A stretch of DNA of 64,000 nt from Cephalotus follicularis (lineage: Eukaryota; Streptophyta; Magnoliopsida; Oxalidales; Cephalotaceae). The DNA lies in assembly GCA_001972305.1 (NCBI GenBank), contig BDDD01000538.1, forward strand, positions 542,704 through 606,703. The letters are read 5' to 3'. The position numbers and the translations under genes are program-made. Numbering within the stretch: position 1 is the stretch's first letter; the number at the start of each line of letters is the position of its first letter. Positions 11,271 to 23,161 of this stretch are shown here, piece by piece. The notes beneath the pieces were generated by a model. The model did no database searches. It had not been told where the DNA came from and saw nothing but the letters and a program-made list of their open reading frames with translations.

Positions 11271-12478
11271 CCTCCAACAACAGAAGTCGACTCTGGAACC
11301 TCTGTCTGAGCAAGTACAAAAACTCTACCTTTTGCGATGCCCTTGCCGGTGTCTCTCCTCTGTGAGGGTCCAGTAGCTGCACCGCTACTACTCCCCGACC
11401 AAGTAGGCGCTGTAGTAGGACTCTTTGGACAGTCCTTCACTGAATGACCATGTGCTCCACACCTCAAACACCAGCCATTGAACCTCCAGCATTCTTTCTG
11501 TTGGTGACCGGTACGACCACAGTAATAGCAACCTCCAGATCTAGCATTACTCCCTTGGATAGGAGTACCCTGTGAAGCTGTCTGCTGAGACTTGGTCTTC
11601 GTCGACTTCGTCGGAGAACCACCATCTTGCCATTTTGACGATGCCGGTTGGGACATTATAGGACTCTGTTTACTCTCCTTTGTACGGGCTCTCTTTGCCC
11701 GGTCCTCGCTGGATATCGTCTCCAACAGTCTTGCCTTCTGAGCAACCTCCACAAAAGTCCTCAGCTCCATAGCTCTAATCCTTGACCGAAGATCCGGTCG
11801 CAAACCTCTCAGGAATCTTCGTATCTTCTTCGCTTCATCAGCTACCAGATAAGGTGAATGTCTGGCTAGCTCCATGAACCTTGCTTGATACTCAGCCACA
11901 GTCATCTCACCCTGTCGCAACTCCAAGAGCTCAGTCTCTCATCGCTCTTGCTCAATATGCGGAACATAAGTCTCCAAGAACCCCGTCTGGAATCTGTCCC
12001 AAGTACTGTCCAGTCTCTGTGTTTCCCATTTTGCCCTAACCATCTCCCACAAATGAGTGGCCTCACCCCATAGGTGGTACACAGCAAACTTCATCTTCTG
12101 AGTATCAGTACAGTCCATCACTTCAAAGATCTTCTCTAGATCCTGCAGCCATCTCTCAGCAATAGTGGCATCAAGTTCCCCACGGAAACTGGGTGGATTC
12201 AGTCTCATGAACTTTTCAATATCTCTCCCAAACTGGTTACCATCATCCCCCGGGCAGTGGTCGGGAGCTCCACGTTGCGGTCGAGCCTGCGCGTGGTACT
12301 GGTGCATGTCCTCCTCATTAGCCCGATTAAAGGCCATCTGCTGCTAAAAATAGTCTGCGATCCGAGCCATCGGATCTCTGTCATCTTGGGGAAAATTCAT
12401 TCCTCGTGGATTATTGGCTTCGTCAAGGCCATCGGCTCCAACAGCTGTAGCCCTAGCGCGTGTTCTCCTTCGGTCCAT
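11237..12478 (-). pseudogene. Element A gag (broken)
   Basis: This is the capsid/nucleocapsid precursor. The chosen start is the ATG at 12478-12476, which opens MDRRRTRARA, as in the starts of D and E gag. An in-frame TAG follows about 44 codons later, then 12337-11939 carries the capsid core (FMRLNPPSFRGE, AERWLQDLEKIF, WGEATHLWE). A TGA near 11936 replaces an arginine codon, and 11926-11237 resumes in frame with LRQGEMTVAEYQARF and two CCHC zinc knuckles (CYYCGRTGHQQKEC and CLRCGAHGHSVKDC). These knuckles bind genomic RNA. The tail GRVFVLAQ leads toward the protease. Two stops prevent full-length translation. Confidence 0.9.
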
Positions 12479-12572
12479 TAGTTCCTATAAGAAGGATGAT
12501 GGTCAGTCACGACTTTAGGAAAACAATTCATTAATTTCCAAGGAAAGTATCCTAGCTAAGCATATATTGAAT

Positions 12573-12586
12573 ATGCTCTGATACCA
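12573..12586 (-). other. Primer binding site of element A (tRNA-iMet type)
   Basis: On the minus strand this reads TGGTATCAGAGCAT, three bases inside the 5' LTR. It is complementary to the 3' end of plant initiator methionine tRNA, the usual primer for many gypsy elements. Confidence 0.9.
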
Positions 12587-12589
12587 CTC

Positions 12590-15246
12590 TGTCACGCCCC
12601 CGTTCTTAAGAGACAGGCATTAAAGCGGTAAAGGCAATTAACACATAAATACAGCTCATGTAAAAACCATAAAATTTAAACTTTAAACCAGGAACAGTTG
12701 CGGAAGAATAAAATATCCATAAGCTGTAAAACCCGTAACGTGTATCCCATACTACACGCTACCCAAACAACCCAACATTGTTAATTGCCCATAAACGGAG
12801 CGTGATTACAGTACATGTTTAAGATCCCTCATCAGACAAATCCGTAAGAACGGTACATCAGAATCCCCTTAACAATTTAGTTTATTACATAACAGGAGAA
12901 TAGTAAAACTGAGAACAACATAACGCTTGCTCTTCGTCCATGTCAATCCAACAGGTCCACAACATCAATCTGTAAAGTAGGGGGTTAGCCTTTGTCCTCA
13001 CCCGGCTAAGTCATAAAAGCAGTTCGGGATTAAGATTATATACATGTCATGATATGAATGCATGAATGATGCAGTGCAGTATAAATTCCAGTTTATATAT
13101 ATACGAAAATATATATATTTAACATTGCGGTAAATATCAGTGGGTACATATATAAGAAAATATACGTATGCAGAAACAGTACAGTAGTAACCCGGCCAGG
13201 GCTACATCAACAAGCACAGTAATGTCCGAGAAGGACCAACAGGCAGTACAGGATGCCCACACACGACTACAACAGGCAGGATGTCCACATAGGACCACAA
13301 CAGGCAGTATGTGTAGCGCCGCCAACTCCTGGCCCCACGCTACACTCCCACTCCGGCCCCTACATCAGGCAACCGAGCGAGGCAACAGTACAGGACAGTG
13401 AGCTACCCAGCCATACTCCTGGCCCCTAGGTCAACCCTCCACTAGTCGGCCCTGGCAGTCTCCGCCATGCAACTAGTGGCTCAAGCACAAACACATAACA
13501 ATTCACAGAGCAAACAGTGAATTCAAGCAGTAACAGTGCAGTAAACAGTAATGATCGTTTAGATCAACAATAGGCAGGTTATTTCCAAAATGTTTCCAAA
13601 AGTGACAACATTTGAAATATTTGCATTTTTAGTAGAAAATACTTTTAAACAATTTCAGTAGTGAAAATCGCTTTCCAAAGATGCTTGAAAATACGACATT
13701 AATATCCATACAGCATTTTCAATTTACGTATGAATTTCTAAGTAGCAACACATTAGAAAACAAAATCCAAGTACAAGCAGTACAAAACAGGCAGTAAACA
13801 GTACATATGCAATGCATACAAATGCTCAAATGCATCCTAGCAGGAATCGGGATCGTTTCGCATCGTTTCAGGCAAACAGCAGTCCAACCAGTCGACTGGA
13901 ATCCTTACCAGTCGACTGTTTCTGGGTCAAGCAGTATCAGTAGTCGACTGGTTCCTTCTACCAGTCGACTGACCATTAGGCTGTTGTTCTTCAACAGTCG
14001 ACTGTTCCAGTGCTCCCATACGAGAACATTCCCAGATTACCAATTCTGGGTAGCATATAGTATGAACAGTCGACTTCTTTCCATTGGCAGTTGACTGGTC
14101 TCATTAAGTAGTCGACTGTCTTCCTTCGATAGTCGGCTGCTCTGCGAACCAGTGGAATACAATCGATCTAACTACTCCAACGGATCATGGTAAGCAGATA
14201 AATTAAGCTCAGGGACAGGAAATACAACTACAGGTTGTCATATCATCCATATAACGACTCATCCAACACTCATTTCATCATACAAGCCAAGCCATATAAG
14301 GTTCAACATGCATGCACAATAATCACTTTGTTTCTCAGTAGGCAAGCATAGTAGTTTAAAACAGTAGTAACCACATTAAAAATTCAGTAGCAACAACTCA
14401 CAAACCAGGCATTTTGAATCATGGAACATGCAGTAAGTTTAAACTCAAAATGCCATTACAACTTCCCCTACCTTTGATTCCAAGTTAGGAATCTGTAAGT
14501 CCACCTCTTTGTGTTCCAATCAGTGGCTTTTCGAGCTCCCCAGACGCTCCAATTCCAAGCCCAACAGCTCCAAGCCTCAACAATGGTAAACACTCTCTTT
14601 TGTTTGTGTTTTTCTCACTACTGTCCTCTTGGTTCTTTGTCTTATCAGTACCAGTACGAGGGAGGTGAGTGAAAACGTTTTATGCAAAGCTTTTCATCCT
14701 TTTCTTCCTTCACTCCTCACATGGCACTAAATGCCACACTCCCTCATTCACATGCATGCACACACTCACAGGCCTGATTTCTCTGCCCCATGGAGTTGTG
14801 CATGATGCACAGGTGTCGTCTCCCTCCATCCTCTCGACTGCATAAAGCACAGATGGCCTCCTCTTCCATGTCAGTTGTAACATGTGATTTCTGTCACATG
14901 AAATAAACAGAGCATGATCCAGTCGGCTGCCTTCCCCTGGCAGTCGGCTGTTCGCCTGGCAGTCTGTTGCCAAGTGTCACGACAGTTGGCCAGTCGACTG
15001 GTTCATCGCACCAGTCGACTGCCCCCATATGCAGTCATCCAGTCGGCTGGTCCTCCATGCCAGTCGATTGCCCCCAGTATAATTACCAAGTAATCACATT
15101 TCTAAGTATATGATTGATTAAAATCCACATCACCATAACTTGGAAAAACATCATAAAATTCAGAAAAATCCTTCACTTTATTAATTACACAAATAAGGTA
15201 CAAGTACATTGTGAAATTACATTACATGAAAATCTTGAGCGTTACA
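12590..15246 (-). repeat. Element A 5' LTR
   Basis: This 2657-bp LTR is the partner of 5167-7862. It begins TGTCACGCCC and ends GAGCGTTACA, followed by the target copy GTAGG. It should hold the promoter reading leftward, but I could not fix a TATA box or start site. It is slightly shorter than its partner because of small indels, for instance a shorter run near 14550-14590. No host sequence is inside. Confidence 0.92.
13891..15068. repeat. Paired GTCGAC palindromes in A 5' LTR
   Basis: GTCGAC or one-base variants start at 13891/13911, 13943/13964, 14069/14090, 14111/14132, 14922/14943, 14993/15014 and 15042/15063. Every listed pair is 20 or 21 bp apart. The usual extended site is CAGTCGACTG. 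This is the clearest example of the phased-pair layout described under findings. Confidence 0.85.
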
Positions 15247-15643
15247 GTAGGATTTAAGGAGAGATAAGGGGGAAACAAGAAGTCTCCAGAAATGGGCATT
15301 TCTTTGTCTCTTTCTCTCCCATAATTTCCCATCAGCCGTCCCCACTTCTCCTTTTTCCTTTTATAACCATTAATAGAGGTTTCTGGAATCTCCTACACAC
15401 TTCTTAGCCGAGCATTTGAGTTGGCGCAAAACTCCCATTCTCCCTTTATTGCAATTGACCCAACACATTAAATCATCTCAAGCCTTATTCCATTTTTGAC
15501 CAATACCATAAAAATTCCATTCAATGCCCAAAAGCCATTCAATTCCAACCAAGTAACAATACATTTTCGGCTCGTAATATCCTTCCTTAAAATACTGTAC
15601 ATTTATTCATAAAATTTTATTACAAAAAGTTCTGGGTATTACA
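15247..15643 (-). mobile_element. Element B 3' LTR, second part
   Basis: Continues the B LTR after the element A insertion, starting with the second GTAGG copy. It matches 25452-25671 joined to 27814-28013 in the other LTR and ends GGGTATTACA at 15643. It lacks about 20 bp present near 25615-25635 in the partner. Confidence 0.85.
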
Positions 15644-15662
15644 ATCCTCCCCCTCTTAAAAG
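15644..15662 (-). other. Polypurine tract of element B
   Basis: Minus strand CTTTTAAGAGGGGGAGGAT abuts the LTR start TGTAATACCC. It is placed as expected for priming of plus-strand synthesis. Confidence 0.75.
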
Positions 15663-16371
15663 AATCTCGTTACGAGATTCTGGGGTAAAAAAAAATGAGG
15701 GTAAGCCACTTTCATATCATCTTCACCTTCCCATGTAGCTTCTTCAATTCCATGACATTGCCATAGTACTTTCACTAACGGAATATTTTTACTCCTTAGC
15801 TGCTTAATCCGTCGGTCAAGGATGCAGACAGGAGTCTCAAAATAGCTCATGTTCAGTTCTAATTGTAGGATTTCCCAGTGAAGCACATGTACTTTCTTAA
15901 CATTGAAACGTGGAAGACATCATGTACATTCGATAAAGCAGGAGGTAAGTCAAGTCGGCAGGTAGCTACGCCCACTATCTCAAGGATCTCAAAGGGTCCA
16001 ATAAAGAGAGGGGATAACTTCCCTCTCTTGTCGAACCTCATAATACCCTTGAAGGTTGAGACTTTAAGAAAAACATGTTCTCCCACTGAAAATTCCAGTC
16101 CTCTTATATGGCGATCCGCATAACTTTTCTGTATTCTTTGAGCCATTAACAGTCTTTCTATAATCATTTTGGCCTTTTCCATGGTTTCTTGTACTAACTC
16201 TGGTCCCAAAAGACTTGCTTCTCCAACTTCGAACCAACATATTGGGGTTCTACACTTTCGTCCATAAAGAACTTTGAAAGGTGTCATTCCAATACTGGCG
16301 TGGAAGCTGTTATTATATGAGAATTTCACTAACGGCAGATGTACATCCCAACTGCCACCCCAATCCAACAC
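15663..16371 (-). pseudogene. Element B integrase C-terminus and chromodomain (broken)
   Basis: Frame 16371-15859 encodes the end of the integrase core (SYNNSFHAS, VLYGRKCRTPICW) and the following GPFEILEIVG and FHVSMLRKY blocks. It then goes out of frame near 15880, and 15886-15656 supplies the chromodomain-like tail with PVCILDRRIKQL, VKVLWQCHG and EEATWEGEDD. The expected link between the two parts is lost, so there is a deletion or frameshift at that point. Confidence 0.85.
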
Positions 16372-17075
16372 TCATGTTCTAATCATGTCTTCCAAAGTTT
16401 GGATGGTTCACTCAGATTGCCCATTAGTCTGAGGGTGAAAAGCACAACTGAAGAAGAGTTGGGTACTAAGAGCTGTTTGTAGTCTCTTCCAAAATCGTGA
16501 TGTAAAACGAGAGTCTCTATCAGAAACCATGTTGATGGGTACACCATGGAGTTTTACAATCTCAACAATGTACAAGGTTGCCAACAGTTCGAGGGAGTAG
16601 GTGATTTTGATTGCCAAGAAGTGAGCAGATTTAGAAAAGCAATCAACGATCACCCATATTGCATCACTATTGGTTCTTGTTCTCGCCAGGCCTGTCACAA
16701 AATCAATGGTGATGTGTTCCCATTTTCATTGTGCCACAGGTAAAGGCTGGAGTAAGCCTACCAGCCTTTGATGTTCTGCTTTGATTTACTGACATGTCAG
16801 ACAAGAGGAAACATACTCATTAATCTCCTTTTTCATGCCATTCCACCAATATTCAAGCTTCAGATCTCGATACATCTTGGTACTCGCCGGATACACCGAA
16901 AAGTTGGAGCGATGAGCTTGAGACAACAGCTCATCTTTCAATTCCTTATCATTGGGAACATAAATTATGTCTTGATATCTTATCAGTCCATCATTTTGCA
17001 TTGAAAAGTCTGGTTTCAAGCCTCCTTGATCATTCATTGCAGCCTTAAGTAACAATCCATCCGCAGCTTGTGCTT
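16372..17075 (-). pseudogene. Element B integrase N-terminus and core (broken)
   Basis: Frame 17055-16786 carries the zinc-binding N-terminal domain (YPASTKMYRDLKLEYWW, SSCLTCQ). Frame 16698-16408 carries the catalytic core with [13 protein letters not shown] and [13 protein letters not shown], the second conserved aspartate region, then [14 protein letters not shown] follows directly, and another lies just before 16371. The integrase would insert cDNA into chromatin, but it is not translatable here. Confidence 0.87.
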
Positions 17076-17076
17076 C

Positions 17077-18098
17077 TCAGATTCTTTCAAATAACATTGG
17101 ACGTACCTGTATATGAGAGATCATTAGGCATGCTAATTGGCAACTCAATGCGTCTGCCACAACATTAGCTTTGCCTGGATGGTATTGAATTTCACAATTG
17201 TAGTCATTAAGTAACTCCATCCATCTTCTCTGTCTCATGTTCAAGTCTTTCTGTGAAAATAGGCACTTCAGGATTTTGTGATCAGTATACACCTCGAACT
17301 TCGTTCCATAGAGGTAGTGCCTCCATTTCTGCAGAGCAAAAACTACTGCTGCCAACTCCAGGTCGTTAGTCGGAAAATTTTCTTCATGGGTCTTCAATTT
17401 CCTCGAGGTGTATGCGATCACCCTTCCATTTTGCATCAAGACACATCCCAAGCCACTGCCAGATGCATCACTGTATACCACAAAACCTTCCCTACCTTCT
17501 GGTAAAGCCATGATTGGCGCAGAAGTCAAACGATGTTTGAGCTCCTGGAATCTCCGTTCACACTGTTCATTCCATTCAAAAGCTACATTCTTCTGCATCA
17601 ATCGGGTTAGAGGAGTAGCTATACGTGAGAATCCTTCAACAAAACGGCGGTAGTATCCTGCCAAGCCTAAGAAGCTTTGGACCTCCGTCACATTCATTGG
17701 TCATTTCCAGCCTTTAACCGCTTCAATTTTTTAAGGATCCACCTTTAAACCATCACTGGATATGATATGACCAAGAAAAGCTACCTCTGACAACCAGAAT
17801 TCACATTTGCTGAACTTGGCATATAGCTGATGATCTCTGAGAGTCTGTAATGCCAAGTGCAGGTGTTCTCCTTGTTCTTCCATTGTTTTAGAGTACACCG
17901 GGATATCATCAATAAAAACTATGATAAAGCGATCAAGATATGGACTGAACACTCGATTCATCAAGATCATAAATGCAGCAGGGGAATTGGTCACCCCAAA
18001 CGGTGTAACTACAAATTCATAGTGTCCATATCGCGATCTAAAGGCAGATTTTGGAATGTCTACTTCTCAGACCTTGAGCTAATGATATCCGGATCTCA
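17077..18098 (-). pseudogene. Element B RT C-terminal half and RNase H (broken)
   Basis: This part lies downstream of the solo LTR that splits RT. After two in-frame stops near 18065-18082 (TAG after SGYH, then TGA), frame 17994-17731 has [17 protein letters not shown] (proline in place of the usual leucine after the DD pair) and [18 protein letters not shown] and a TGA near 17700-17732 follow. Frame 17697-17077 then gives the thumb/connection ([12 protein letters not shown]) and RNase H ([47 protein letters not shown]). Confidence 0.87.
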
Positions 18099-18103
18099 AA
18101 TCC

Positions 18104-20693
18104 TGTAATAACCGCAAATCCAATTAATGTATATTGACCCAATATTTAAATAAAATATACATTTTAATTGAGTTAATTGTCAAATTATAATAATTTCTGT
18201 GTTTAGTAAATGCTTGGGATGAATGGAGGTACAACTTGGTGAAAATCAAACTTAACAAACCCTAAAGCAGCTCAAACAGTCGACTGTCACAGGACAACAG
18301 TCGACTGTCTGATACGGGAGAGGACAGTCGACTGCCTGATACAGACAGTCGACTGGATCGGTACAGAACAGGTGTTTGTGCATGCCTGTGTGACTGAATC
18401 AGAAGGCATTGCATGAAGGGCAGGTGTCATGCGTGACAGTAGCTGCCAGAGCATGCAAAATGGAGTGCTTGTATGTCTTCCATCCCTCATGCAACCTGCA
18501 GATAGAAATGGGGAAGAGAGAAAGTAAATGTGAGCAAAGTGCATGTGAGAGAGAGAAGGAAATGAGAGGAAACTGAGTTATGGGAATCTGGCGAATTCAA
18601 GGTCGTTGAGCTCTATATCAGCTGTGCATGAGCTGTGAGTGAGTGTTAGAAACACTAAAGATTGAGGAGAATTGCTGAAATTGGTGAAAGCTTGCAATTG
18701 AGGAATAGGAGAGCTCAAAGAAAGAGAATTGAAGCTTTGGATTTTCTTGGTAAGTCTTCAATTCGAACTCACAGTTAATGTGATGATAATGTAACTAGGA
18801 GGATGTTAAGGTATCTCCTGTTAACATGATTAAGGTTAACAATCTCTAGAATGGAAATAGAAATGGTAATGAAAGGGAGAAAGAAATATGAATATTGAAT
18901 TAGAGAATTGTGATAAACCTACGATTCAATTAGGATTGTTATTATAGTTGTCTCTAAGTATGTGTATGCTGACTAAACATATATACACCTTCTGTAACAT
19001 GCAAGCATGGTAGTTACTAGAAGTTGAAGTGAATAATGGAGAAAAGTTATTGATAATGGAAAGAGGGACTTAATGAACTCTTGATTAACTACTGTTGAAG
19101 TAGTAATTGCAACTGGATAATTAGTTAACCTACTGATTAAGTGACTGAATCTCCAAACATGCATTGCATAGATTAATTCTGCTGGATTTGGAAGGACTGG
19201 TTGGTGGAAAAAGCTTGGAAACTCAAAGAGAAAGATCAATTCCAATTGATCTTGGGATAAGCAATTAAGGTAGGGGTAATGACATATTTTGGAAGATATG
19301 AGTATGCATGTCATGTATGTTTATTTTCTGCGTGATTTCATGCATGGATTGAATTGTATTAGGCTTTGGAATATACAAACCTGCTACTCCCTACATTTTT
19401 GGGCAGAAGCAGTTGACTGTTCTTCATGGAAGTCGACTACTCAACCCTATCCAGTCGACTGTTAAGACAAAACAGTCGACTGTTCATGAGAACAGCCGAC
19501 TGCCCTGGGCTAAAGTTCTGATATAGGTCCTGTTTGGACTTTAATTTGAATTGCTACTATCTTGCTACTGATTCTGTATATGCTACTGTTAATTAGTATA
19601 TACTAATGATTGTTATAAACCCTATTGTTCCATATTTCCAAAGATTGAACAAACTATGTGCTATATGCACAATTTATGATATCAACTATCATTTTCAAAT
19701 GAAAGATTATTGCTAAAAAGAACTACTGGTTTTCCTCCTATGAGGGGTACCTACTGTTTTGTTCCCAATTGGAAACCGCTACTGTATTGATATCGTTTTC
19801 CTCTTATGAGATGTACGATCACTGGATTGTTATATGTTTCTAAAGAAAACACTTTGATATTTCATATTATATATATATGTAATATTATTATTGAACCGAA
19901 ATGATTGAATTGATTGTCTTTGTTATTGCCGATTAGTCGAGTGATGGCAGATATTACTGGCTAACGGAGGTGGTCCTATGTGCCAGGAGTTGGCTAGAGT
20001 ACACACCCAAAACTGTCTGCATTGCATATCTTATTTGTTAAACTGCGCACTAATGTCGGTAGTAAATGTTACCTTATCTATCATCTTCAGAGTGTAGGGT
20101 GATAGATAGGTGGTGCGCAGTTGGTGCTAGGAGTTACCGACATGTGACACCCAAACCATAGTATGAATTGATTGTACCCTTGTGCGGTACTCTTGCATTG
20201 TATTGTTTATGGCCACTTGGCATGATTGCTTATATATTGGCATACTTAAATAATATTTCAAATATAAACTGTCATACATGTTGCATCCATATATTCCTTA
20301 ACATGCATTATCTTCCTACTTAGCCAAGTGACGACAACGGCTTACCCCTACAATTTCAGATTAAGCGAAGATTTCGGAGATGGCTGCTGAAGCTTGGAGA
20401 GCTCCTATTTTGGAGTTAAGGTTGCTATTTTATTAATGTTGTACTGTATTTTGAAATGAATGGATCATACCCCGTACTCTGTTGTACTTTCCTTATGTAA
20501 GGATAATTGTTGGATTATGCCTGCACGTAGTATGGGCTGCGTGCGGATGACTTGCATTTTATATTCTGGCTTACTGAATGCTTCTGCATATTGTTTATGA
20601 ATTGTTGAATGGAATGTTGGAATATTATATTTAATTTTTGATATCACCATATATGCTTGTGCCTATGTGGAAATGTTAAGGCGAGGTGTGACA
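18104..20693 (+). mobile_element. Solo LTR of the D/E family inside element B RT
   Basis: A 2590-bp LTR begins TGTAATAACCGC and ends GAGGTGTGACA. It is flanked by AATCC at 18099-18103 and 20694-20698. It has no internal region, so it is a solo LTR left by LTR-LTR recombination. It aligns along its length with D's LTR (49875-52474), including the CGATTAGTCGAGTGATGGCAG stretch near 19930. It interrupts B's RT inside the [11 protein letters not shown] motif. Seven exact AGTCGACT sites occur in two clusters (about 18275-18355 and 19430-19500). Confidence 0.92.
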
Positions 20694-21560
20694 AATCCAG
20701 TTTAGAGAACACAGTCGATCCCTTGAGTTGATTAAACAACTCATTAATATGCGGCAGTGGATATTTGTTCTTAATTGTCACTTTATTTAGCTACCGATAA
20801 TCGATGCACATTCTTAGCGATCCATCTTTCTTTTTAACAAATAAGACCGGTGCTCCCCATGGAGACACACTCGGTCGGATGAAGCCTGTATCGAGTAATT
20901 CCTGTAACTGTGTCTCCAATTCTTTCAATTCAGGGGGAGCCATTCGATAAGGAGCTCTTGATATAGGTGTTGTTCTGGGTAGTAAGTCTATAGTGACTTC
21001 CACGTCTCTGTCAGGAGGTAAGGACGTTAACTCTTCTAGAAACACATCCAGGTATTCACACACTACCGGAACATCATTCAAATCAGGCACCCATCTATTA
21101 TTGTCTACGATATGTGCCAGATAAGCATCACAACCTTGCTTCAAAAGCTGCTCAACCTGCATAGCAGATATCATTTGAATCGGCTGACATTCCAAGGTTC
21201 CAGAGAACTGGAAAGGAGATTGTTCTGGCACGTTGAAGGTTACGACCTTCCGGTTACAATCCACATAAGCATAGTGTGTCGCTAACCAATCCATTCCCAG
21301 TATTATGTCAATTTCACCCTTTGGAAACACTATCAGATCGGCCAATAGAATATGTCCATCGATACCAATGGCACAAGACTTACACACCCATTCGGAGGTA
21401 ACAGACTCTCCTACTGGTGTGCTAACTTCCATAACAGCTGGTAAAGGCTTGGGTTCCACATTAAGTCGTTGTATAAAATGCAATGCAAAAAAAGAGTGAG
21501 ATGAACCAGAGTCTATGAGGGCCTGTGCTTCACAATGAAATAAGTAAACAGTACCTCCAA
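20694..21560 (-). pseudogene. Element B protease and start of RT (broken)
   Basis: The protease triplet DSG is at 21505-21513 in the context [11 protein letters not shown]. Frame 21483-20791 continues in the same register with [27 protein letters not shown] and the RT entry [17 protein letters not shown] and MCIDYR. A TAG follows at about 20788. The frame then reaches FSKLD and is cut by the solo LTR. The protease would cut the Gag-Pol precursor. Confidence 0.87.
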
Positions 21561-22100
21561 TAACTTAGGCAGATCCTACTGCAGTTTGCTTGTCCAAAGT
21601 GTACACTCTACCTTGCACAGTAGGTGTTGATCCCATTGGTTGTTTCCCACGGTCTCCTCGTCCTGAGCTGGTGCTAGGACAGCCCTGTTGTTGCTATCCA
21701 GTATTACGATTTGATTGAGAACCTCCCTGTGAAGAAGCCATATTCTGTCCTGACTGATTACCATAACCATACCATCTGTAAGGACATTCTGCAACCTTAT
21801 GATCTGTAGCTTCGCATACCATACAATTTCCAGCCTTCCACCAGCAATCATCAGAGGCATGGTTCGTACACTGACAATGTATACATGGTTCGTAAGAGGC
21901 CTGACTGCTGGACTCGACAAGTCTGGATTGACTTTTCTGTGGTGACAGTAAGCCTTGATCTCTTCGTCGAGAGCCACGACCTCTTCTCCTCTGTTGTCTC
22001 CCAAATCTGGATGGACCAGCTACACTGCCTGTGCTGCCTGAGGATCCACTCTGACCAAGGCTACTGTTGTACCTCCATCTCTGAGATTTATTTCTACCTC
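21561..22100 (-). pseudogene. Element B gag C-terminus with two zinc knuckles
   Basis: The correct frame is not the longest open one here. Read on the minus strand, 21885-21784 encodes two CCHC knuckles, CIHCQCTNHASDDC and CMVCEATDHKVAEC, both with spacing C-x2-C-x4-H-x4-C. Upstream is a glycine/serine/arginine-rich linker. Stops occur on both sides, between the knuckles and the protease and after the capsid part. The knuckles bind retroelement RNA during packaging. Confidence 0.82.
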
Positions 22101-23034
22101 AATAACCTCTACCAGATTTTCCACTTGGGGATACTGATCTTTTATCACCCGTCAGGATCCTCAATCTCTGTATCTCATTGATCACAACTTCAATGTCTCT
22201 GGCTCTGCTAGACACCTCAAAAAGACATCTCAATCGGAGAGGTACCAAGTGTTGTCTGATCTCAGGTTTGAGGCCAATAAGGAACTTCTTGGCCTTTATG
22301 GTTTCAGTGTCAACCATATGGGGAGCTACTCTTGACAATTCAACAAATTTGGCCTCATACTGGCCCACTGTCAGGTCACCTTGAGTTAGGTTGAGAAACT
22401 CAGCTTCTCTTTTGTCCACTTCTGCTTTGGGATAGTACTGTTAATTAAATCCCTATTTGAATCTGTCGCACAATCTAACTATCCCTGATCATTCCCATGA
22501 TTCTACAATCATTTTCCACCAATGGTCTACTTCACCTTGCAGCATGTATGTGGTGAAGAGTATTTTATGAGAGTCAGAACACTCTAACACTATGAAGATC
22601 TTTTCGATTTGCATTATCCATCTCTCAACTGCTATAGCATCTGCATCTCCGGTGAACACTGGGGGATTCAATCTCAAGAACTCGGCTAAGGGATCCTCTA
22701 GGCGTGAATGTTGATCACCTGATCTTCTTGCAATCATTGAACGCCTAAGAGGTCTCGTTGCTAGAGGTTGTTCAAGTGCTTCAGCTACACATCTATCCGG
22801 TCTGGTTGCTGAGGTCTGTTCCGATGCAGTTGCATGTCGCTGCATAAATTCACTCATCTCGGCCATCATCGCCCGCATCCTTCTCATAAGACCCCCAGAC
22901 TCCCGTCTATCAGGGTCTGTAACTTCTGCCTCTTGGGCTACATTCGCTTCTTCTACATTTCTATTTTCTCGAGTACGTCTAGTCGACGACTCGACTCTTT
23001 CTCCTCGTGCAATTCTACTTTGACGACAGTCCAT
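22101..23034 (-). pseudogene. Element B gag capsid region (broken)
   Basis: Starts at ATG 23034 (MDCRQSRIARGERV), about 110 bp after the primer site. Frame 23034-22489 has FLRLNPPVFTGDADA and VERWIMQIEKIF, the capsid signature also seen in A, D and E but more diverged. TGA, TAA and further stops lie around 22440-22490. Frame 22419-22099 resumes in the same register with LTQGDLTVGQYEAKF and ARDIEVVINE. B's Gag is clearly a different family from A, D and E. Confidence 0.87.
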
Positions 23035-23140
23035 TTTCGCTTCTGTATAACAACAAAGGGTTAATATCCACTTATCTTATCCACATGCAATTAACTTTAT
23101 AAGCGAAGGACTCCTTATTGGCATACCCAGCGTAGGAGAA

Positions 23141-23157
23141 CCACGACTTTGATACCA
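23141..23157 (-). other. Primer binding site of element B
   Basis: Minus strand TGGTATCAAAGTCGTGG, four bases inside the 5' LTR. It resembles the initiator-Met primer site with a few changes. Confidence 0.7.
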
Positions 23158-23161
23158 AAAC

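Larger units (their letters stand above)
5167..15246 (-). mobile_element. Element A: chromovirus Ty3/gypsy, complete structure, coding dead
   Basis: This is a full-length LTR retrotransposon of about 10.1 kb on the minus strand, inserted into B's 3' LTR. It begins TGTCACGCCC and ends GGCGTTACA-like, with 5-bp duplications GTAGG at 5162-5166 (also 3113-3117 in the redundant copy) and 15247-15251. The order in its own sense is 5' LTR (12590-15246), initiator-Met primer site, gag with two zinc knuckles, protease, RT, RNase H, integrase, chromodomain, polypurine tract and 3' LTR (5167-7862). Domain order (integrase after RNase H) and the C-terminal chromodomain place it in the plant chromoviruses. 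Long LTRs and the Met primer suggest the Tekay/Del clade, which is an inference. Confidence 0.93.

Noticed and set aside
11237-11382. Programmed frameshift between gag and pol in A
   Set aside because: The shift coincides with a TA microsatellite and the sister element D reads through in one frame, so slippage mutation is simpler.
21576-22004. 142-codon minus frame as B gag
   Set aside because: It is out of register. The neighbouring frame encodes two clear CCHC knuckles, so this one is a shadow.
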